Shown here: piece by piece, positions 22,283 through 30,946 of the stretch
Layout of the letters: each line of letters starts with the position of its first letter
Numbering within the stretch: the first letter of the stretch is position 1
From: an uncultured Oleispira sp.
GTDB taxonomy: Bacteria; Pseudomonadota; Gammaproteobacteria; Pseudomonadales; Oceanobacteraceae
Assembly: GCA_913061415.1 (NCBI GenBank)
Contig: CAJXUD010000021.1
Coordinates: 1 to 42,006, forward strand
DNA: 42,006 nt
Direction: 5' to 3'
Position numbers and translations under genes: made by a program
Notes under the pieces: model-generated
The model's input: the letters and a program-made list of their open reading frames with translations, nothing else
Databases searched by the model: none
Told to the model about the DNA's origin: nothing

Positions 22283-22579
22283 ATGATATCTAACTATACC
22301 AAAGGCTTTAATAAAAACGACAAACTACTGATGTTAATACCGGTTTTTGGCTGGTTATTCATCCTTTATGGTTTAGTAATTCCCATCGATAACTTATACA
22401 TCAAATGGATGTGGTATATCGATATTTTCTTAAGTGTACCCGTCCACTTACTTCAGCTTTTCATAGCAGTTCCTGTGGGCAAAAAATCAGGTTATACAAA
22501 ATCACAGAGTGTTGTCTTAACGGTTTTATTTGGTGCAACGTGGTGGAAGCCGGTAAGGCAACAACTGGTGAACAAGTAA
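22283..22579 (+). CDS. Small membrane protein in biosynthetic operon, unknown
   Basis: A 98 aa protein starting 1 bp after the OleC-like stop and overlapping the next start as TAATG. Two or three hydrophobic segments are visible: LLMLIPVFGWLFILYGLVIP (about 15-34), WYIDIFLSVPVHLLQLFIAV (about 44-63) and a weaker VVLTVLFGATWW (about 77-88). Conserved-looking Trp, His and Pro residues lie within the helices, and a basic tail follows. I do not recognise the family. Its tight coupling implies a role in making or moving the product, for example as a membrane anchor, isomerase or export helper. Confidence 0.75.
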   Translation: MISNYTKGFNKNDKLLMLIPVFGWLFILYGLVIPIDNLYIKWMWYIDIFLSVPVHLLQLFIAVPVGKKSGYTKSQSVVLTVLFGATWWKPVRQQLVNK

Positions 22580-23607
22580 TGAAAGTTTTAATCACAGGCG
22601 CAACTGGATTTTTAGGTAGCTATATCGTTGACAAATGCATAGCACAAGGCGATAGCGTTCGAGTTTTAGTACGTAAAACGAGTGATATCGAATATTTAAA
22701 AAAGTATCCCTCAATTGAATATGCTTTTGGTGACCTAACCAACCTTTCATCACTTAAGGATGCTACTCGTGGTGTTGATATTGTTTATCACTCTGCCGCT
22801 CGGGTCACCACTAAGGGAGATAGAAATCAGTTTTATCGAGACAATGTTGTAGCGACTCGCTGTTTAGTTGACGAATCAAAAAAACAGGGCGTTAAACGTT
22901 TTGTTTTTATAAGTAGCCCCAGTATCTTTTTTGACTTTTCTCATCAAGTTCACATTGATGAAAGCTATGCTTACCCAAAAAAATACATCAATTACTATTC
23001 AGAGACCAAGGCACTTGCCGAGAAATATGTTTTATCGCGCAATGATGAAAATTTTACAACCTGCTCACTTAGACCTCGCGGAATTTGGGGCGCTCGAGAT
23101 AAAACAGGATTTGTGCCAAAAATAGTAAAGGGCATGCTAAATGAAAAATTTCCCGACATGTCTGACGGTAAAAATATTTATGCAACCTTGTGCCATGTTG
23201 AAAATGCAGCCAATGCTTGCATCCTAGCGGCACAATCAAACAACGTCGGCGGTAAAGCGTACTTTATAACCGATGACGAAACCGTAAATGTTTGGGACTT
23301 CCTACGCAGCCTAGGACAAACCTTTTCAGCCCCCCCGATTAAAAAAGAATTAAGTTCAAAGCTGCTCATGACGCTAGGCGGTTTGTTTGATTTGATTTGG
23401 AAATTCCCTCCACTAGCGCAGAAAATTGAAGCGCCTCTTTCTCGCTATGCGGTTGGGTTATTAACCTATACATCGACTTACGATATCAGTGCTGCTAAAA
23501 GAGATTTCGGTTACCAAGCTCGAGTTAAACAAAATACAGGCATGCCTAAGCTTAAGGCGTGGGTTGATGAGCTGGGCGGCGTTGAAGCTTTTGTGGAACA
23601 CGTATAA
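22579..23607 (+). CDS. OleD-like NAD(P)-dependent reductase (3beta-HSD/SDR family)
   Basis: From ATG 22579, overlapping the previous stop, this is a 342 aa extended short-chain dehydrogenase. It has GATGFLGSYIV (residues 7-17, nucleotide-binding glycines), DLTN, YHSAARVTTKGDRNQF, the SSPS stretch, and the catalytic YSETKALAEKY (Tyr-x3-Lys, about 140-150), followed by RPRGIWGARD. OleD reduces the 2-alkyl-3-oxoalkanoate made by OleA to the beta-hydroxy acid used by OleC. Longer upstream starts (22405) lie inside the membrane-protein gene and give non-homologous sequence. It overlaps the P450 start by 1 nt. Confidence 0.87.
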   Translation: MKVLITGATGFLGSYIVDKCIAQGDSVRVLVRKTSDIEYLKKYPSIEYAFGDLTNLSSLKDATRGVDIVYHSAARVTTKGDRNQFYRDNVVATRCLVDESKKQGVKRFVFISSPSIFFDFSHQVHIDESYAYPKKYINYYSETKALAEKYVLSRNDENFTTCSLRPRGIWGARDKTGFVPKIVKGMLNEKFPDMSDGKNIYATLCHVENAANACILAAQSNNVGGKAYFITDDETVNVWDFLRSLGQTFSAPPIKKELSSKLLMTLGGLFDLIWKFPPLAQKIEAPLSRYAVGLLTYTSTYDISAAKRDFGYQARVKQNTGMPKLKAWVDELGGVEAFVEHV

Positions 23608-25049
23608 TGCCAGGGCCATCAAAGACAGGAAATAATATTTCTCCACTTCTTCAATTTGAAGATTTACCTGGCCCACATCCTTGGCCTATTGTTGGCAATG
23701 CCCTGCAGGTTAAGCTGCCTCGTCTACACCAAGACATCGAGGCATGGGCGAATAAATATGGTTCCGTCTTCAAGATGCACCTTGGACCAACCAAAGTTTT
23801 AGTCATTGCTGATCACAAAATAGAAACTGAACTTTTAAAAGACCGCCCTAGTGGATTTCGTCGCCCAAAACAACTCGTTGATACAATAGAAGAAATGGGT
23901 CTTCAATCAGGCCTTTTAACCGCCGAAGGTGAAGCTTGGAAACATCAAAGACGAATGGTGATGGCCAGTTTAACAGCCAGTAATGTGCGCAGTTATTTCC
24001 CCTCTCTTGTAAAAGTCACCAAGCGCTTACAGAAACGATGGACTAAAGCGGCCCAAAGTAATACCAGCATTAATGTACAGCATGATTTTATGCGCTATAC
24101 CGTCGATGCTATTGCTGGCTTATCTTTTGGCTCAGATATTAATACCCTAGAAACTAAAGATGATGTAATTCAACATCATCTTGATAAAATATTACCGGCA
24201 ATCTTCAGCCGTTTGAATGCACTTGTTCCCTATTGGCGCTACTTTAAACTCCCCTCCGACCGTCAACTCGATCGAAGTGTATCGATTGTAAATCAATCAA
24301 TTAAGGAATTTATCAGCCAATCACGACAACGCCTGGCTGAAGAACCTGAGCGGCGCGCCACGCCCACAAACTTGCTTGAATCGATGATCGTTGCCGCAGA
24401 GCAACCTAATAGTAGCGTTGATTATAACGATATCGCAGGCAATGTAATTACCATGCTACTCGCCGGTGAAGAAACAACAGCAACAACATTATCTTGGTTA
24501 CTGTATCTATTAAAACGAAACCCAGAAGCATTTAAAAAAGCCCAAGACGAAGCACAGGCCATGTCTGGCGAATTAAACGAGATCACACCAGAAAGACTTA
24601 ACGATTTAAAGTTTATAGAAGCGTGCACTCTTGAAACATTAAGACTTAAACCTACTGGGCCTTTCAATGTTCTGGTTTCGCTAAACGATACAGAGGTGGC
24701 AGGTGTTGCAATAGCTAAGGGAACTTGGATCTGGAGTGTATGTCGCCATGACACCTTGGCTGAAAAATATTTCCCGAACCCTCAGGCCTTCAACCCAGAG
24801 CGCTGGTTAATACATCCTGATAACGATCTTTCTCTATCTAGAAAAGTTTCAATGCCATTTGGCTCAGGGCCGCGAGTCTGCCCTGGGCGTTACCTAGCCA
24901 TGCTGGAAATCAAACTGGCCATGGTAATGCTCCTTAATAATTTCGACATACTTAGCGTCGATACTCCTGACGGTGGCGAAGCTCAAGAGCTGATGTCAAT
25001 TACGATGAATCCTGTAGGTTTGACAATGAGATTGCGTGAACGCAGTTAA
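23607..25049 (+). CDS. Cytochrome P450 monooxygenase
   Basis: A 480 aa P450 with all diagnostic motifs: the I-helix oxygen-binding AGEETT (286-291), K-helix ETLR (343-346), NPERW, and the haem loop FGSGPRVCPGR with ligand Cys425. There is no N-terminal membrane anchor, and PGPHPWPIVGN near residue 21 is the proline-rich hinge. It resembles bacterial long-chain fatty-acid or lipid hydroxylases of the CYP102/CYP4-like type. No ferredoxin or reductase gene is nearby, so electrons must come from elsewhere. In this operon it probably hydroxylates the lipid chain, making an acceptor OH for the carbamoyltransferase (inference). Confidence 0.93.
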   Translation: MPGPSKTGNNISPLLQFEDLPGPHPWPIVGNALQVKLPRLHQDIEAWANKYGSVFKMHLGPTKVLVIADHKIETELLKDRPSGFRRPKQLVDTIEEMGLQSGLLTAEGEAWKHQRRMVMASLTASNVRSYFPSLVKVTKRLQKRWTKAAQSNTSINVQHDFMRYTVDAIAGLSFGSDINTLETKDDVIQHHLDKILPAIFSRLNALVPYWRYFKLPSDRQLDRSVSIVNQSIKEFISQSRQRLAEEPERRATPTNLLESMIVAAEQPNSSVDYNDIAGNVITMLLAGEETTATTLSWLLYLLKRNPEAFKKAQDEAQAMSGELNEITPERLNDLKFIEACTLETLRLKPTGPFNVLVSLNDTEVAGVAIAKGTWIWSVCRHDTLAEKYFPNPQAFNPERWLIHPDNDLSLSRKVSMPFGSGPRVCPGRYLAMLEIKLAMVMLLNNFDILSVDTPDGGEAQELMSITMNPVGLTMRLRERS

Positions 25050-25104
25050 CTCATACTCAACCAATGCTCAAATTTATAAACTATTAATCTTAAGGAAATC
25101 CAGA

Positions 25105-26142
25105 ATGATAAAAGCACGCTTCGAGAGTATCGGTGCCTATATACCGAATAAAAGAGTTTCAACAGAAAGCTTAACTCAAGAGATGAATATACCTCCCCAG
25201 TTTGATATTGAGGCTATTACCGGAATAAAAACTCGTTCTTGGAAAGAAGACAAAGACGACTCCTTCACAATGGCCATCGATGCGGCACAAAGTTGTTTAG
25301 AGAATTCTAAATACGAAGCTGCAGATTTAGATATTATTATTTCATGTTCCATCGCTCGCTTCGTAGGGGAATCCAGTTATTACGAGCCTGCGATGAGTCT
25401 ATTACTTAAACATGAATTAGGAGCCAAAAAAGCAATATTCTTTGATATTTCCAACGCATGTGCAGGAATGTTCACTGGCATTTATATTTTAGAGTCTATG
25501 ATAAAAGCTGGCATTGTTAAAAATGGTTTGGTTGTTAGTGGCGAATATATTTCCACGATTGCCGAAACGGCAGTATTAGAAGCAAAAGACATCTACGACC
25601 CTCAGTTCGGCTCGCTTACCGTGGGTGATGCAGGCGCAGCAGTGATCTTAGATCAAGCGACCAATGAAGATGACGTAATTGATTGCTTTAACTTAATTAG
25701 TACTCCTGAATATTCTGACCTTGCCATTGGAAAGCCTAGTAATCAGAGTAATCGGTACGCTATGTACGCAAGTAACTCAAAGATGCATACCGAAGAACGG
25801 TTAAAAATTTGGCCAAACTTTCAAACAGATACACTGGCCAAAGAAAACAAAGAGTTCAAAACAGAAAATTTTGATTACATCATTCATCATCAAGTAGGCT
25901 CAAAGTTTATTGAGCGATTATTGAAAATCGGGACAGAAGCTTTTTCTTCAGAGCAACCAGAATCGTTATCGGTATTAGAGAAATATGGCAATACGTCATC
26001 CACTTCTCATTTCATCGTGCTTTATGAATATCTAAAAGCCAACAAGCTAAAAGAAAAATCAAAAATACTTATGGTACCCGCCGCATCCGGCTTTGTTACC
26101 GGTTTTTTATCTATGAACATTAACAAATTGGCAGTGAAATAA
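25105..26142 (+). CDS. OleA/KAS III-like condensing enzyme, complete triad
   Basis: From ATG 25105, with an AAGGAA ribosome-binding site, this is a 345 aa thiolase-fold enzyme; a start at 25036 would add 23 residues that overlap the P450 gene end. The triad is intact: Cys119 in SNACAGM, His262 in IHHQVG and Asn296 in YGNTSST. FVGESSYYEPAM (about 87-98) resembles the Glu-containing segment of OleA that deprotonates the second acyl group. It should condense two fatty acyl thioesters head-to-head. The next gene is a paralogue starting 2 bp after this stop, so the two are probably partners. Confidence 0.87.
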   Translation: MIKARFESIGAYIPNKRVSTESLTQEMNIPPQFDIEAITGIKTRSWKEDKDDSFTMAIDAAQSCLENSKYEAADLDIIISCSIARFVGESSYYEPAMSLLLKHELGAKKAIFFDISNACAGMFTGIYILESMIKAGIVKNGLVVSGEYISTIAETAVLEAKDIYDPQFGSLTVGDAGAAVILDQATNEDDVIDCFNLISTPEYSDLAIGKPSNQSNRYAMYASNSKMHTEERLKIWPNFQTDTLAKENKEFKTENFDYIIHHQVGSKFIERLLKIGTEAFSSEQPESLSVLEKYGNTSSTSHFIVLYEYLKANKLKEKSKILMVPAASGFVTGFLSMNINKLAVK

Positions 26143-26144
26143 TC

Positions 26145-27032
26145 ATGGCAACAATCATAAAAGCAACGGGCATTAGTACCGACAAGTCTATTAAAAGTTC
26201 AAATCAACACGCTATCGAAGCAGGTCGACAATGTATTGAAGATGCTGGTATTGATATCAATCATATTGATCTGATAATTAACGTTGGAATTTATCGCGAT
26301 GAGAATATGCTTGAGCCTGCAATGGCCGCCTTTGCTCAAAAAGGACTCAACATAAAGCCCGACTATACAAAGTCCCAGCCTTTTAACGCCGCATTCTCAT
26401 TAGATATGATGAACAGCGCTTGTGGAATAATTAACGCGATACAAACCGCCGATGCAGTTTTCAAAAGCAGAAAAATCAAATACGCGTTAATTGTTTCGAG
26501 TGACGCTCACCCTTCAAACACTGACCATAAAGGATTTCCATACGCTACGATTGGCGGAGCAATGCTGCTTGAACATACCGATGATAATAAAGGCTTCCAT
26601 GACTTCAGCTTTAACCATTCACCGACTACCGACCAAAGCGTTAAAGGCTATTTGGACTTCAATAATCTGTCAGAGCCTGCCAAAGAACGGCTAACGGTAG
26701 ATATGCCTGGCGATTATAAAAATCAGCTGCTTAAATATTCTAGTGAGTCCGCCGAAGAATATTTAACGCGTTTCAACATCAATCGCAAAACGGTCAAGTT
26801 AGTCAGCGTTCAACCCGAGCTTAATTTTGGACGAAAAATAGCAGATATTGTTAACATAAAAGATGATTCAATCATGGACCATTATGAACAATATGGGGAT
26901 GCACATTCATCAGCGATTACTATGAATTATCATCATTTATCCAAAGAAAATTCTTTTAAATCAGATGATACGATTTTATTTCTAGCAGCCGGTGCAGGTA
27001 TCACCACAGCCTGCGTATCCTATACGGTTTAA
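26145..27032 (+). CDS. Degenerate OleA/KAS III-like partner subunit
   Basis: A 295 aa thiolase-fold protein, shorter at the N-terminus than its neighbour. Cys93 is kept (MMNSACGI), and RDENMLEPAM (51-60) matches the OleA Glu segment of the first subunit. The region equivalent to the catalytic His reads VSVQPELNFG with no His, and the Asn position reads YGDAHSS, with Asp-Ala in place of Asn-Thr. It is therefore unlikely to act alone. Lipstatin synthesis uses a two-subunit KAS III heterodimer (LstA/LstB), and this pair looks analogous. The 2 bp spacing supports stoichiometric coexpression. Confidence 0.83.
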   Translation: MATIIKATGISTDKSIKSSNQHAIEAGRQCIEDAGIDINHIDLIINVGIYRDENMLEPAMAAFAQKGLNIKPDYTKSQPFNAAFSLDMMNSACGIINAIQTADAVFKSRKIKYALIVSSDAHPSNTDHKGFPYATIGGAMLLEHTDDNKGFHDFSFNHSPTTDQSVKGYLDFNNLSEPAKERLTVDMPGDYKNQLLKYSSESAEEYLTRFNINRKTVKLVSVQPELNFGRKIADIVNIKDDSIMDHYEQYGDAHSSAITMNYHHLSKENSFKSDDTILFLAAGAGITTACVSYTV

Positions 27033-27095
27033 CTCTGTTTATAAGAAAACATAACAATATTGTATCTTCAAGATTAGTAGTAACGGACATAACCA

Positions 27096-28817
27096 ATGAA
27101 AAAAAATTATGTGGGCATTGCATGCTCACAACACGACCCTGCAATTGCCATTGTTAATTCAGAGGGTGAAGTTGTATACGCTGAATCAACCGAACGCCAT
27201 TTGCAAAACAAACGCACTTGGAATACCTTTGCTGATGATTTAATTCACGTCGAGTATCTCTTAAAAAAATACACGGACAAAGATGCAGATCTTGTAATTG
27301 CCAAAACATGGAGTGGTAAAACACAATTCAGTTTGAAAATAATTTTCTTATTACTACCGCTGTTTAAAAAGAAAATGATTCCTTACGTTTATAACGTTTA
27401 TTACTATCTAATTGAATCCTTACAAAACGTCTATGATTTCTCAGGTAAAAGCCTTCGCTTTCAACGTCGTATGTCAAACCCAGACGTTAATGTCGACGTA
27501 CACAACTGCGACCATCATCTAACACATGCCGCGACGGCTTGTTATAGCAGCCCATTCCAGGAAGGTGTTTGTGCCGTGATTGATGGCTTTGGCGAAAGCA
27601 CATCAACGTCATTTTACAGCTATAAAAATGGGAAAATAACCAAAATACCAGGAATTAAAAAATCATTACAAAGCCTTGGCATGTTTTACAGCATGATATG
27701 CAAAGTCTGCGGCTTTGATCCTATCAAGGGTGAAGAATGGAAAGTAATGGGGTTAGCCCCTTACGGTAAATATGACGAATCCATCTACGGCAAATTAAAA
27801 AAAATATTAGATGTAGAAGACACTCGTTTTGTAAGCCGTAATTTTTCAGTACTGAATGTCTACGATGAACTTTTCGAGATGAAGCTAAAACCGGGGCACT
27901 CTTCTATTGAAGCAGCTGATATTGCCTATAATGGTCAACTTATTTTCACCGAACTCATGTCAGAAATTCTCACGCAGCTTCACGGTAAAAATATTTCTGA
28001 TAATTTAATCTTATCGGGAGGTTGCGCATTAAACTCAGCCTGTAACGGTTTACTACTAGAAAAGACACCCTTTAAGAAACTGCACGTTTATTCTGCGCCC
28101 GGCGATGAAGGTAATGCTATTGGCGCCGCCCTTTTGTCATTCTATAAAGACAATCCAAGCAAAAATGTACCGACTGCTCAGATGTCTCCCTATTTGGGCG
28201 AATCAATGAAGACTGAGGTTATGAAGAACTGTAAAGAACACAGTGGATTGAAGCATAAAACACTTAATGGTCAGCCCCTTTATCAACATGTTGCCACCTT
28301 ACTCTCTGAGGGTAAAATAATTGGCTGGGTGCAGGGGCGAGCAGAATTCGGACCTCGCGCACTGGGTAACCGTTCCATCTTGGCTGATCCACGCTCGGTT
28401 GAAATGAAAGATGCGCTAAATTCACGTGTTAAGTTCCGTGAGGAATTCCGCCCCTTTGCTCCCTCTATTCTTCATGAGTACGGCGAAGAGTATTTTGAGA
28501 ACTATCAATCATCTCCTTATATGGAGCGTACACTAAAGTTCAAAAGTGCTGTATGGAATAAAGTGCCAGCGGTAGTACATGAAGATAAAACAGGTCGAGC
28601 ACAGAGTGTAACGCGCGAGAGCAATGAAAAATATTATGATTTGATTTCGGCATTTAATGAAATTACCGGTGTGCCCATTCTTATTAATACTAGTTTCAAT
28701 GTTATGGGTAAACCCATTATTCATTCGGTTGAAGATGCATTATCGGTTTTCTTTACCAGCGGACTCGATGTATTGGTCATTGAGGACATGGTATTTAATA
28801 AGAGTGACTTTGAATAA
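27096..28817 (+). CDS. NodU/TobZ-family O-carbamoyltransferase
   Basis: A 573 aa enzyme with the two-domain carbamoyltransferase layout. The N-terminal Kae1-like domain has the metal-binding DHHLTHAATA (about 139-148), CAVIDGFGES, GEEWKVMGLAPYGKY and LSGGCALN (about 308-315). The C-terminal YrdC-like domain has QGRAEFGPRALGNRSILADP (about 411-430). These enzymes make carbamoyl-adenylate from carbamoyl phosphate and ATP and transfer it to a hydroxyl of a small molecule. The start 63 bp after the previous gene keeps it in the operon. The acceptor is unknown; a P450-made OH on the lipid is the simplest guess. It ends in a run of 16 bp repeats. Confidence 0.92.
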   Translation: MKKNYVGIACSQHDPAIAIVNSEGEVVYAESTERHLQNKRTWNTFADDLIHVEYLLKKYTDKDADLVIAKTWSGKTQFSLKIIFLLLPLFKKKMIPYVYNVYYYLIESLQNVYDFSGKSLRFQRRMSNPDVNVDVHNCDHHLTHAATACYSSPFQEGVCAVIDGFGESTSTSFYSYKNGKITKIPGIKKSLQSLGMFYSMICKVCGFDPIKGEEWKVMGLAPYGKYDESIYGKLKKILDVEDTRFVSRNFSVLNVYDELFEMKLKPGHSSIEAADIAYNGQLIFTELMSEILTQLHGKNISDNLILSGGCALNSACNGLLLEKTPFKKLHVYSAPGDEGNAIGAALLSFYKDNPSKNVPTAQMSPYLGESMKTEVMKNCKEHSGLKHKTLNGQPLYQHVATLLSEGKIIGWVQGRAEFGPRALGNRSILADPRSVEMKDALNSRVKFREEFRPFAPSILHEYGEEYFENYQSSPYMERTLKFKSAVWNKVPAVVHEDKTGRAQSVTRESNEKYYDLISAFNEITGVPILINTSFNVMGKPIIHSVEDALSVFFTSGLDVLVIEDMVFNKSDFE

Positions 28818-28844
28818 GAGTTGCTTTGAATAAGAGTGACTTTA
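28797..28844. repeat. Three 16 bp tandem repeats over a gene end
   Basis: Near-identical units beginning AATAAGAGTGACTTTG lie at 28797-28812, 28813-28828 and 28829-28844; the second has TTG for TGA and the third ends in A. The first unit encodes the last residues of the carbamoyltransferase and the stop codon TAA lies in the second. Because 16 is not a multiple of 3, changes in copy number would alter the C-terminus only slightly. Confidence 0.9.
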
Positions 28845-28857
28845 AGTAAATAGCATC

Positions 28858-28897
28858 ATCACAGCTTGTTACACCTAATCGCGTAGCAAGCTGTGAT
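28858..28897. terminator. Bidirectional hairpin between convergent genes
   Basis: Arms 28858-28872 and 28883-28897 pair over 15 bp with one G-U, and flanking TAGCAT/ATGCTA (28851-28856, 28901-28906) extend the stem. It separates the biosynthetic operon from the convergent helicase gene. No long U-run is present, so Rho may assist. Confidence 0.7.
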
Positions 28898-28917
28898 CTA
28901 ATGCTAATCTGAATTCG

Positions 28918-30267
28918 CTACTCGTCCGATTCAGTATAGCCAGACCAAATATCGGTATTAACTTGAGGTGTATTTTTAAGCTTTTTCTTAGCTTTCTTTT
29001 TGCCCGTCCCTTCTGGCTTTGCCATGGGTTTTTCTGCGGCTAACAATTCATCAATTGCAGCTTCATCAACTTCAAAACCCACAATCTGTTCTCGTTCGAG
29101 GCGAATTTTATTCTTCTTTTCGATGATTTTAAAATGATGATAATCTTCATAATCAATCAACGATAAGGCTAATCCGACCTCTCCAGCTCGACCACTCCGG
29201 CCAATACGGTGCATATAATCTGACGGGCTTCTTGGTAGATCAAAATTGATCACTACAGGCAGTTTTTCAATATCTAAGCCGCGCGCAGCTATGTCAGTTG
29301 CAATCAAAACCTCTATTTCGCCCGATTTAAAAGCCTCTAAAACGCGACTTCGAGCACCCTGACCTTTGTCGCCATGGAATACTTCAGCCACTACATCACG
29401 CTTCGAAAGCTTGTAAGCTAAGTGCTCGCAGTTATTCTTAGCATTAACAAAAATCAATACTTGTCGCCACTGATTTTGTTTAATCAGATGCGCTAATACC
29501 GATGTTTTCTCACCTTTATTGACGGTAAAAACCCGCTGTACGAGAGTACTGGCATCCGCGCTCTGAACCTGTACTTCAACAGGATCATTCAACAGTTCAG
29601 CCGTCAGAGTTTGTACTTGCTCTGGGAAAGTCGCCGAAAATAATAAGGTTTGCTTCTGCGTTGGCATCAACGCCATCAATGCCGTTAGCTCTTCAGTAAA
29701 GCCTAGGCTTAACATACGATCGGCTTCATCAAGCACCAGTGTCTTAACTCGATCGAGTTTAATGGCATTATTCGAAATTAGATCAAGCAGACGACCTGGG
29801 GTAGCGACTAATATGTCACAGCCCCCTCTTAAAGAAAGCATTTGTGTATTGGTCGATACACCACCAAACACTGCGACGGTTTTAATCGCGCCGTTAAAGT
29901 GCACGGCATACGAGCGTACACTATCCGCGACTTGCTTTGCCAATTCACGGGTCGGAACTAAAACTAGAGCTGATACAAAGTTACCCTCGCCTTGCTTGCC
30001 TGCATTAATCGCTTTTTGTGATACTTGCTGCAAAAGTGGTAAGGCAAACGTTGCTGTTTTACCAGAACCAGTATTCGCACCACCAATAAGATCGCGGCCC
30101 TCTAAGATACTAGGAATCGACTGCGCTTGAATGGGGGTTGGTTGCTGGTAGTCCAATTCTGCTAACCGAGCTAACAAAGGCGAAATAAGACCAAGCTGTT
30201 TAAAGTCGGTTATTGTATCAGTAGGAATATTAGCGGGTATTACGTCGTTATTAGTCGCGGATGTCAT
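28918..30267 (-). CDS. DEAD-box RNA helicase (RhlE-like)
   Basis: A 449 aa ATP-dependent RNA helicase. It has the Q motif (FKQLGLISPLLARLAELDYQQPTPIQ), Walker A NTGSGKT (about 65-71), PTRELAKQ, VATPGRLLD, DEADRML, SAT, and C-terminal domain motifs including TDIAARGLDIEKLP and HRIGRSGRAGEVG. The basic tail (about 420-438, KPEGTGKKKAKKKLK) is typical of RNA-binding extensions. It probably acts in rRNA or mRNA remodelling. RhlE is the nearest E. coli type, but subfamily assignment is uncertain. Confidence 0.9.
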   Translation of the reverse strand: MTSATNNDVIPANIPTDTITDFKQLGLISPLLARLAELDYQQPTPIQAQSIPSILEGRDLIGGANTGSGKTATFALPLLQQVSQKAINAGKQGEGNFVSALVLVPTRELAKQVADSVRSYAVHFNGAIKTVAVFGGVSTNTQMLSLRGGCDILVATPGRLLDLISNNAIKLDRVKTLVLDEADRMLSLGFTEELTALMALMPTQKQTLLFSATFPEQVQTLTAELLNDPVEVQVQSADASTLVQRVFTVNKGEKTSVLAHLIKQNQWRQVLIFVNAKNNCEHLAYKLSKRDVVAEVFHGDKGQGARSRVLEAFKSGEIEVLIATDIAARGLDIEKLPVVINFDLPRSPSDYMHRIGRSGRAGEVGLALSLIDYEDYHHFKIIEKKNKIRLEREQIVGFEVDEAAIDELLAAEKPMAKPEGTGKKKAKKKLKNTPQVNTDIWSGYTESDE

Positions 30268-30400
30268 TAATATAAGAGCTCAGAGCATGGTTAAGTAAAA
30301 AGATAATTAAAAAACTGTTAATTAAAAGCAGTAAAGGGTTAATCGGGCTATTTTAGCGCATTTAATACCCAATTGCTTTTAGCGGTTCTATTTATAGTGG

Positions 30401-30946
30401 CTAGTCAGCTTCTATTAGCCGTTTAGCCAGTATCTTTAAGATAAACGTTTCTCGTTCAATCGAGAGTCCTTTCTTTTCGCTGTGGGCAATTACATCTTCA
30501 TTATGCGCAATCGCTTCATGAATATTCATCCAACGAGGAATCATGCCGTTATTTATTTCATGGGCCTCAAACGCTGTATTTCCAAGCTCATCATCAATAT
30601 CACAAAAATAGCAGTGCGATATCATATGAATAATATCGGCATCTTGCTTGTACCAAGGGCGATATTCATCATAACGCGCGAACGGTCTTACATTTCGTAT
30701 GCCTTGGGCCCCAGTTTCTTCAGCAAGCTCTCGAACCAAGCCTTCAATCTCATCCTCACCCTCATCGATTCCACCACCAGGTAAGCTGTAGTCGTGATAG
30801 CGCTCGGTATAGAGTAATAGAATGTCTTCCCCTTTCATCACAATGCCTCGCGCAGCATGCCGTTCAATCAGGGTATATTCACTTGCTAAGGTGATATCTT
30901 CAGGGGATACAGCAGGATGAAAAGCTGTTTTTAGTAGTTGCATCAA
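30401..30946 (-). CDS. NUDIX hydrolase
   Basis: A 181 aa pyrophosphohydrolase. A complete Nudix box runs from Gly58 to about Ala80 (G-x5-E64-x7-R72-E73-L-x-E76-E77-x-G79), and PGGGIDEGEDEIEG precedes it in standard form. The N-terminal 50 residues contain a beta strand GIVMKGEDILLLYTERY. Substrate cannot be told from sequence. The start could be 30946 or the next codon (MQLL). A decayed toxin-like remnant lies immediately upstream. Confidence 0.88.
   Translation of the reverse strand: MMQLLKTAFHPAVSPEDITLASEYTLIERHAARGIVMKGEDILLLYTERYHDYSLPGGGIDEGEDEIEGLVRELAEETGAQGIRNVRPFARYDEYRPWYKQDADIIHMISHCYFCDIDDELGNTAFEAHEINNGMIPRWMNIHEAIAHNEDVIAHSEKKGLSIERETFILKILAKRLIEAD

Noticed and set aside
22405-23607. 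Longer 400 aa start for the OleD-like reductase
   Set aside because: The extra 58 residues lie in another frame of the membrane-protein gene and precede the GATGFLG motif without homology.
20614-28817. Plain OleABCD long-chain olefin operon
   Set aside because: No OleB-like alpha/beta hydrolase is present, and P450 plus carbamoyltransferase would not be needed.
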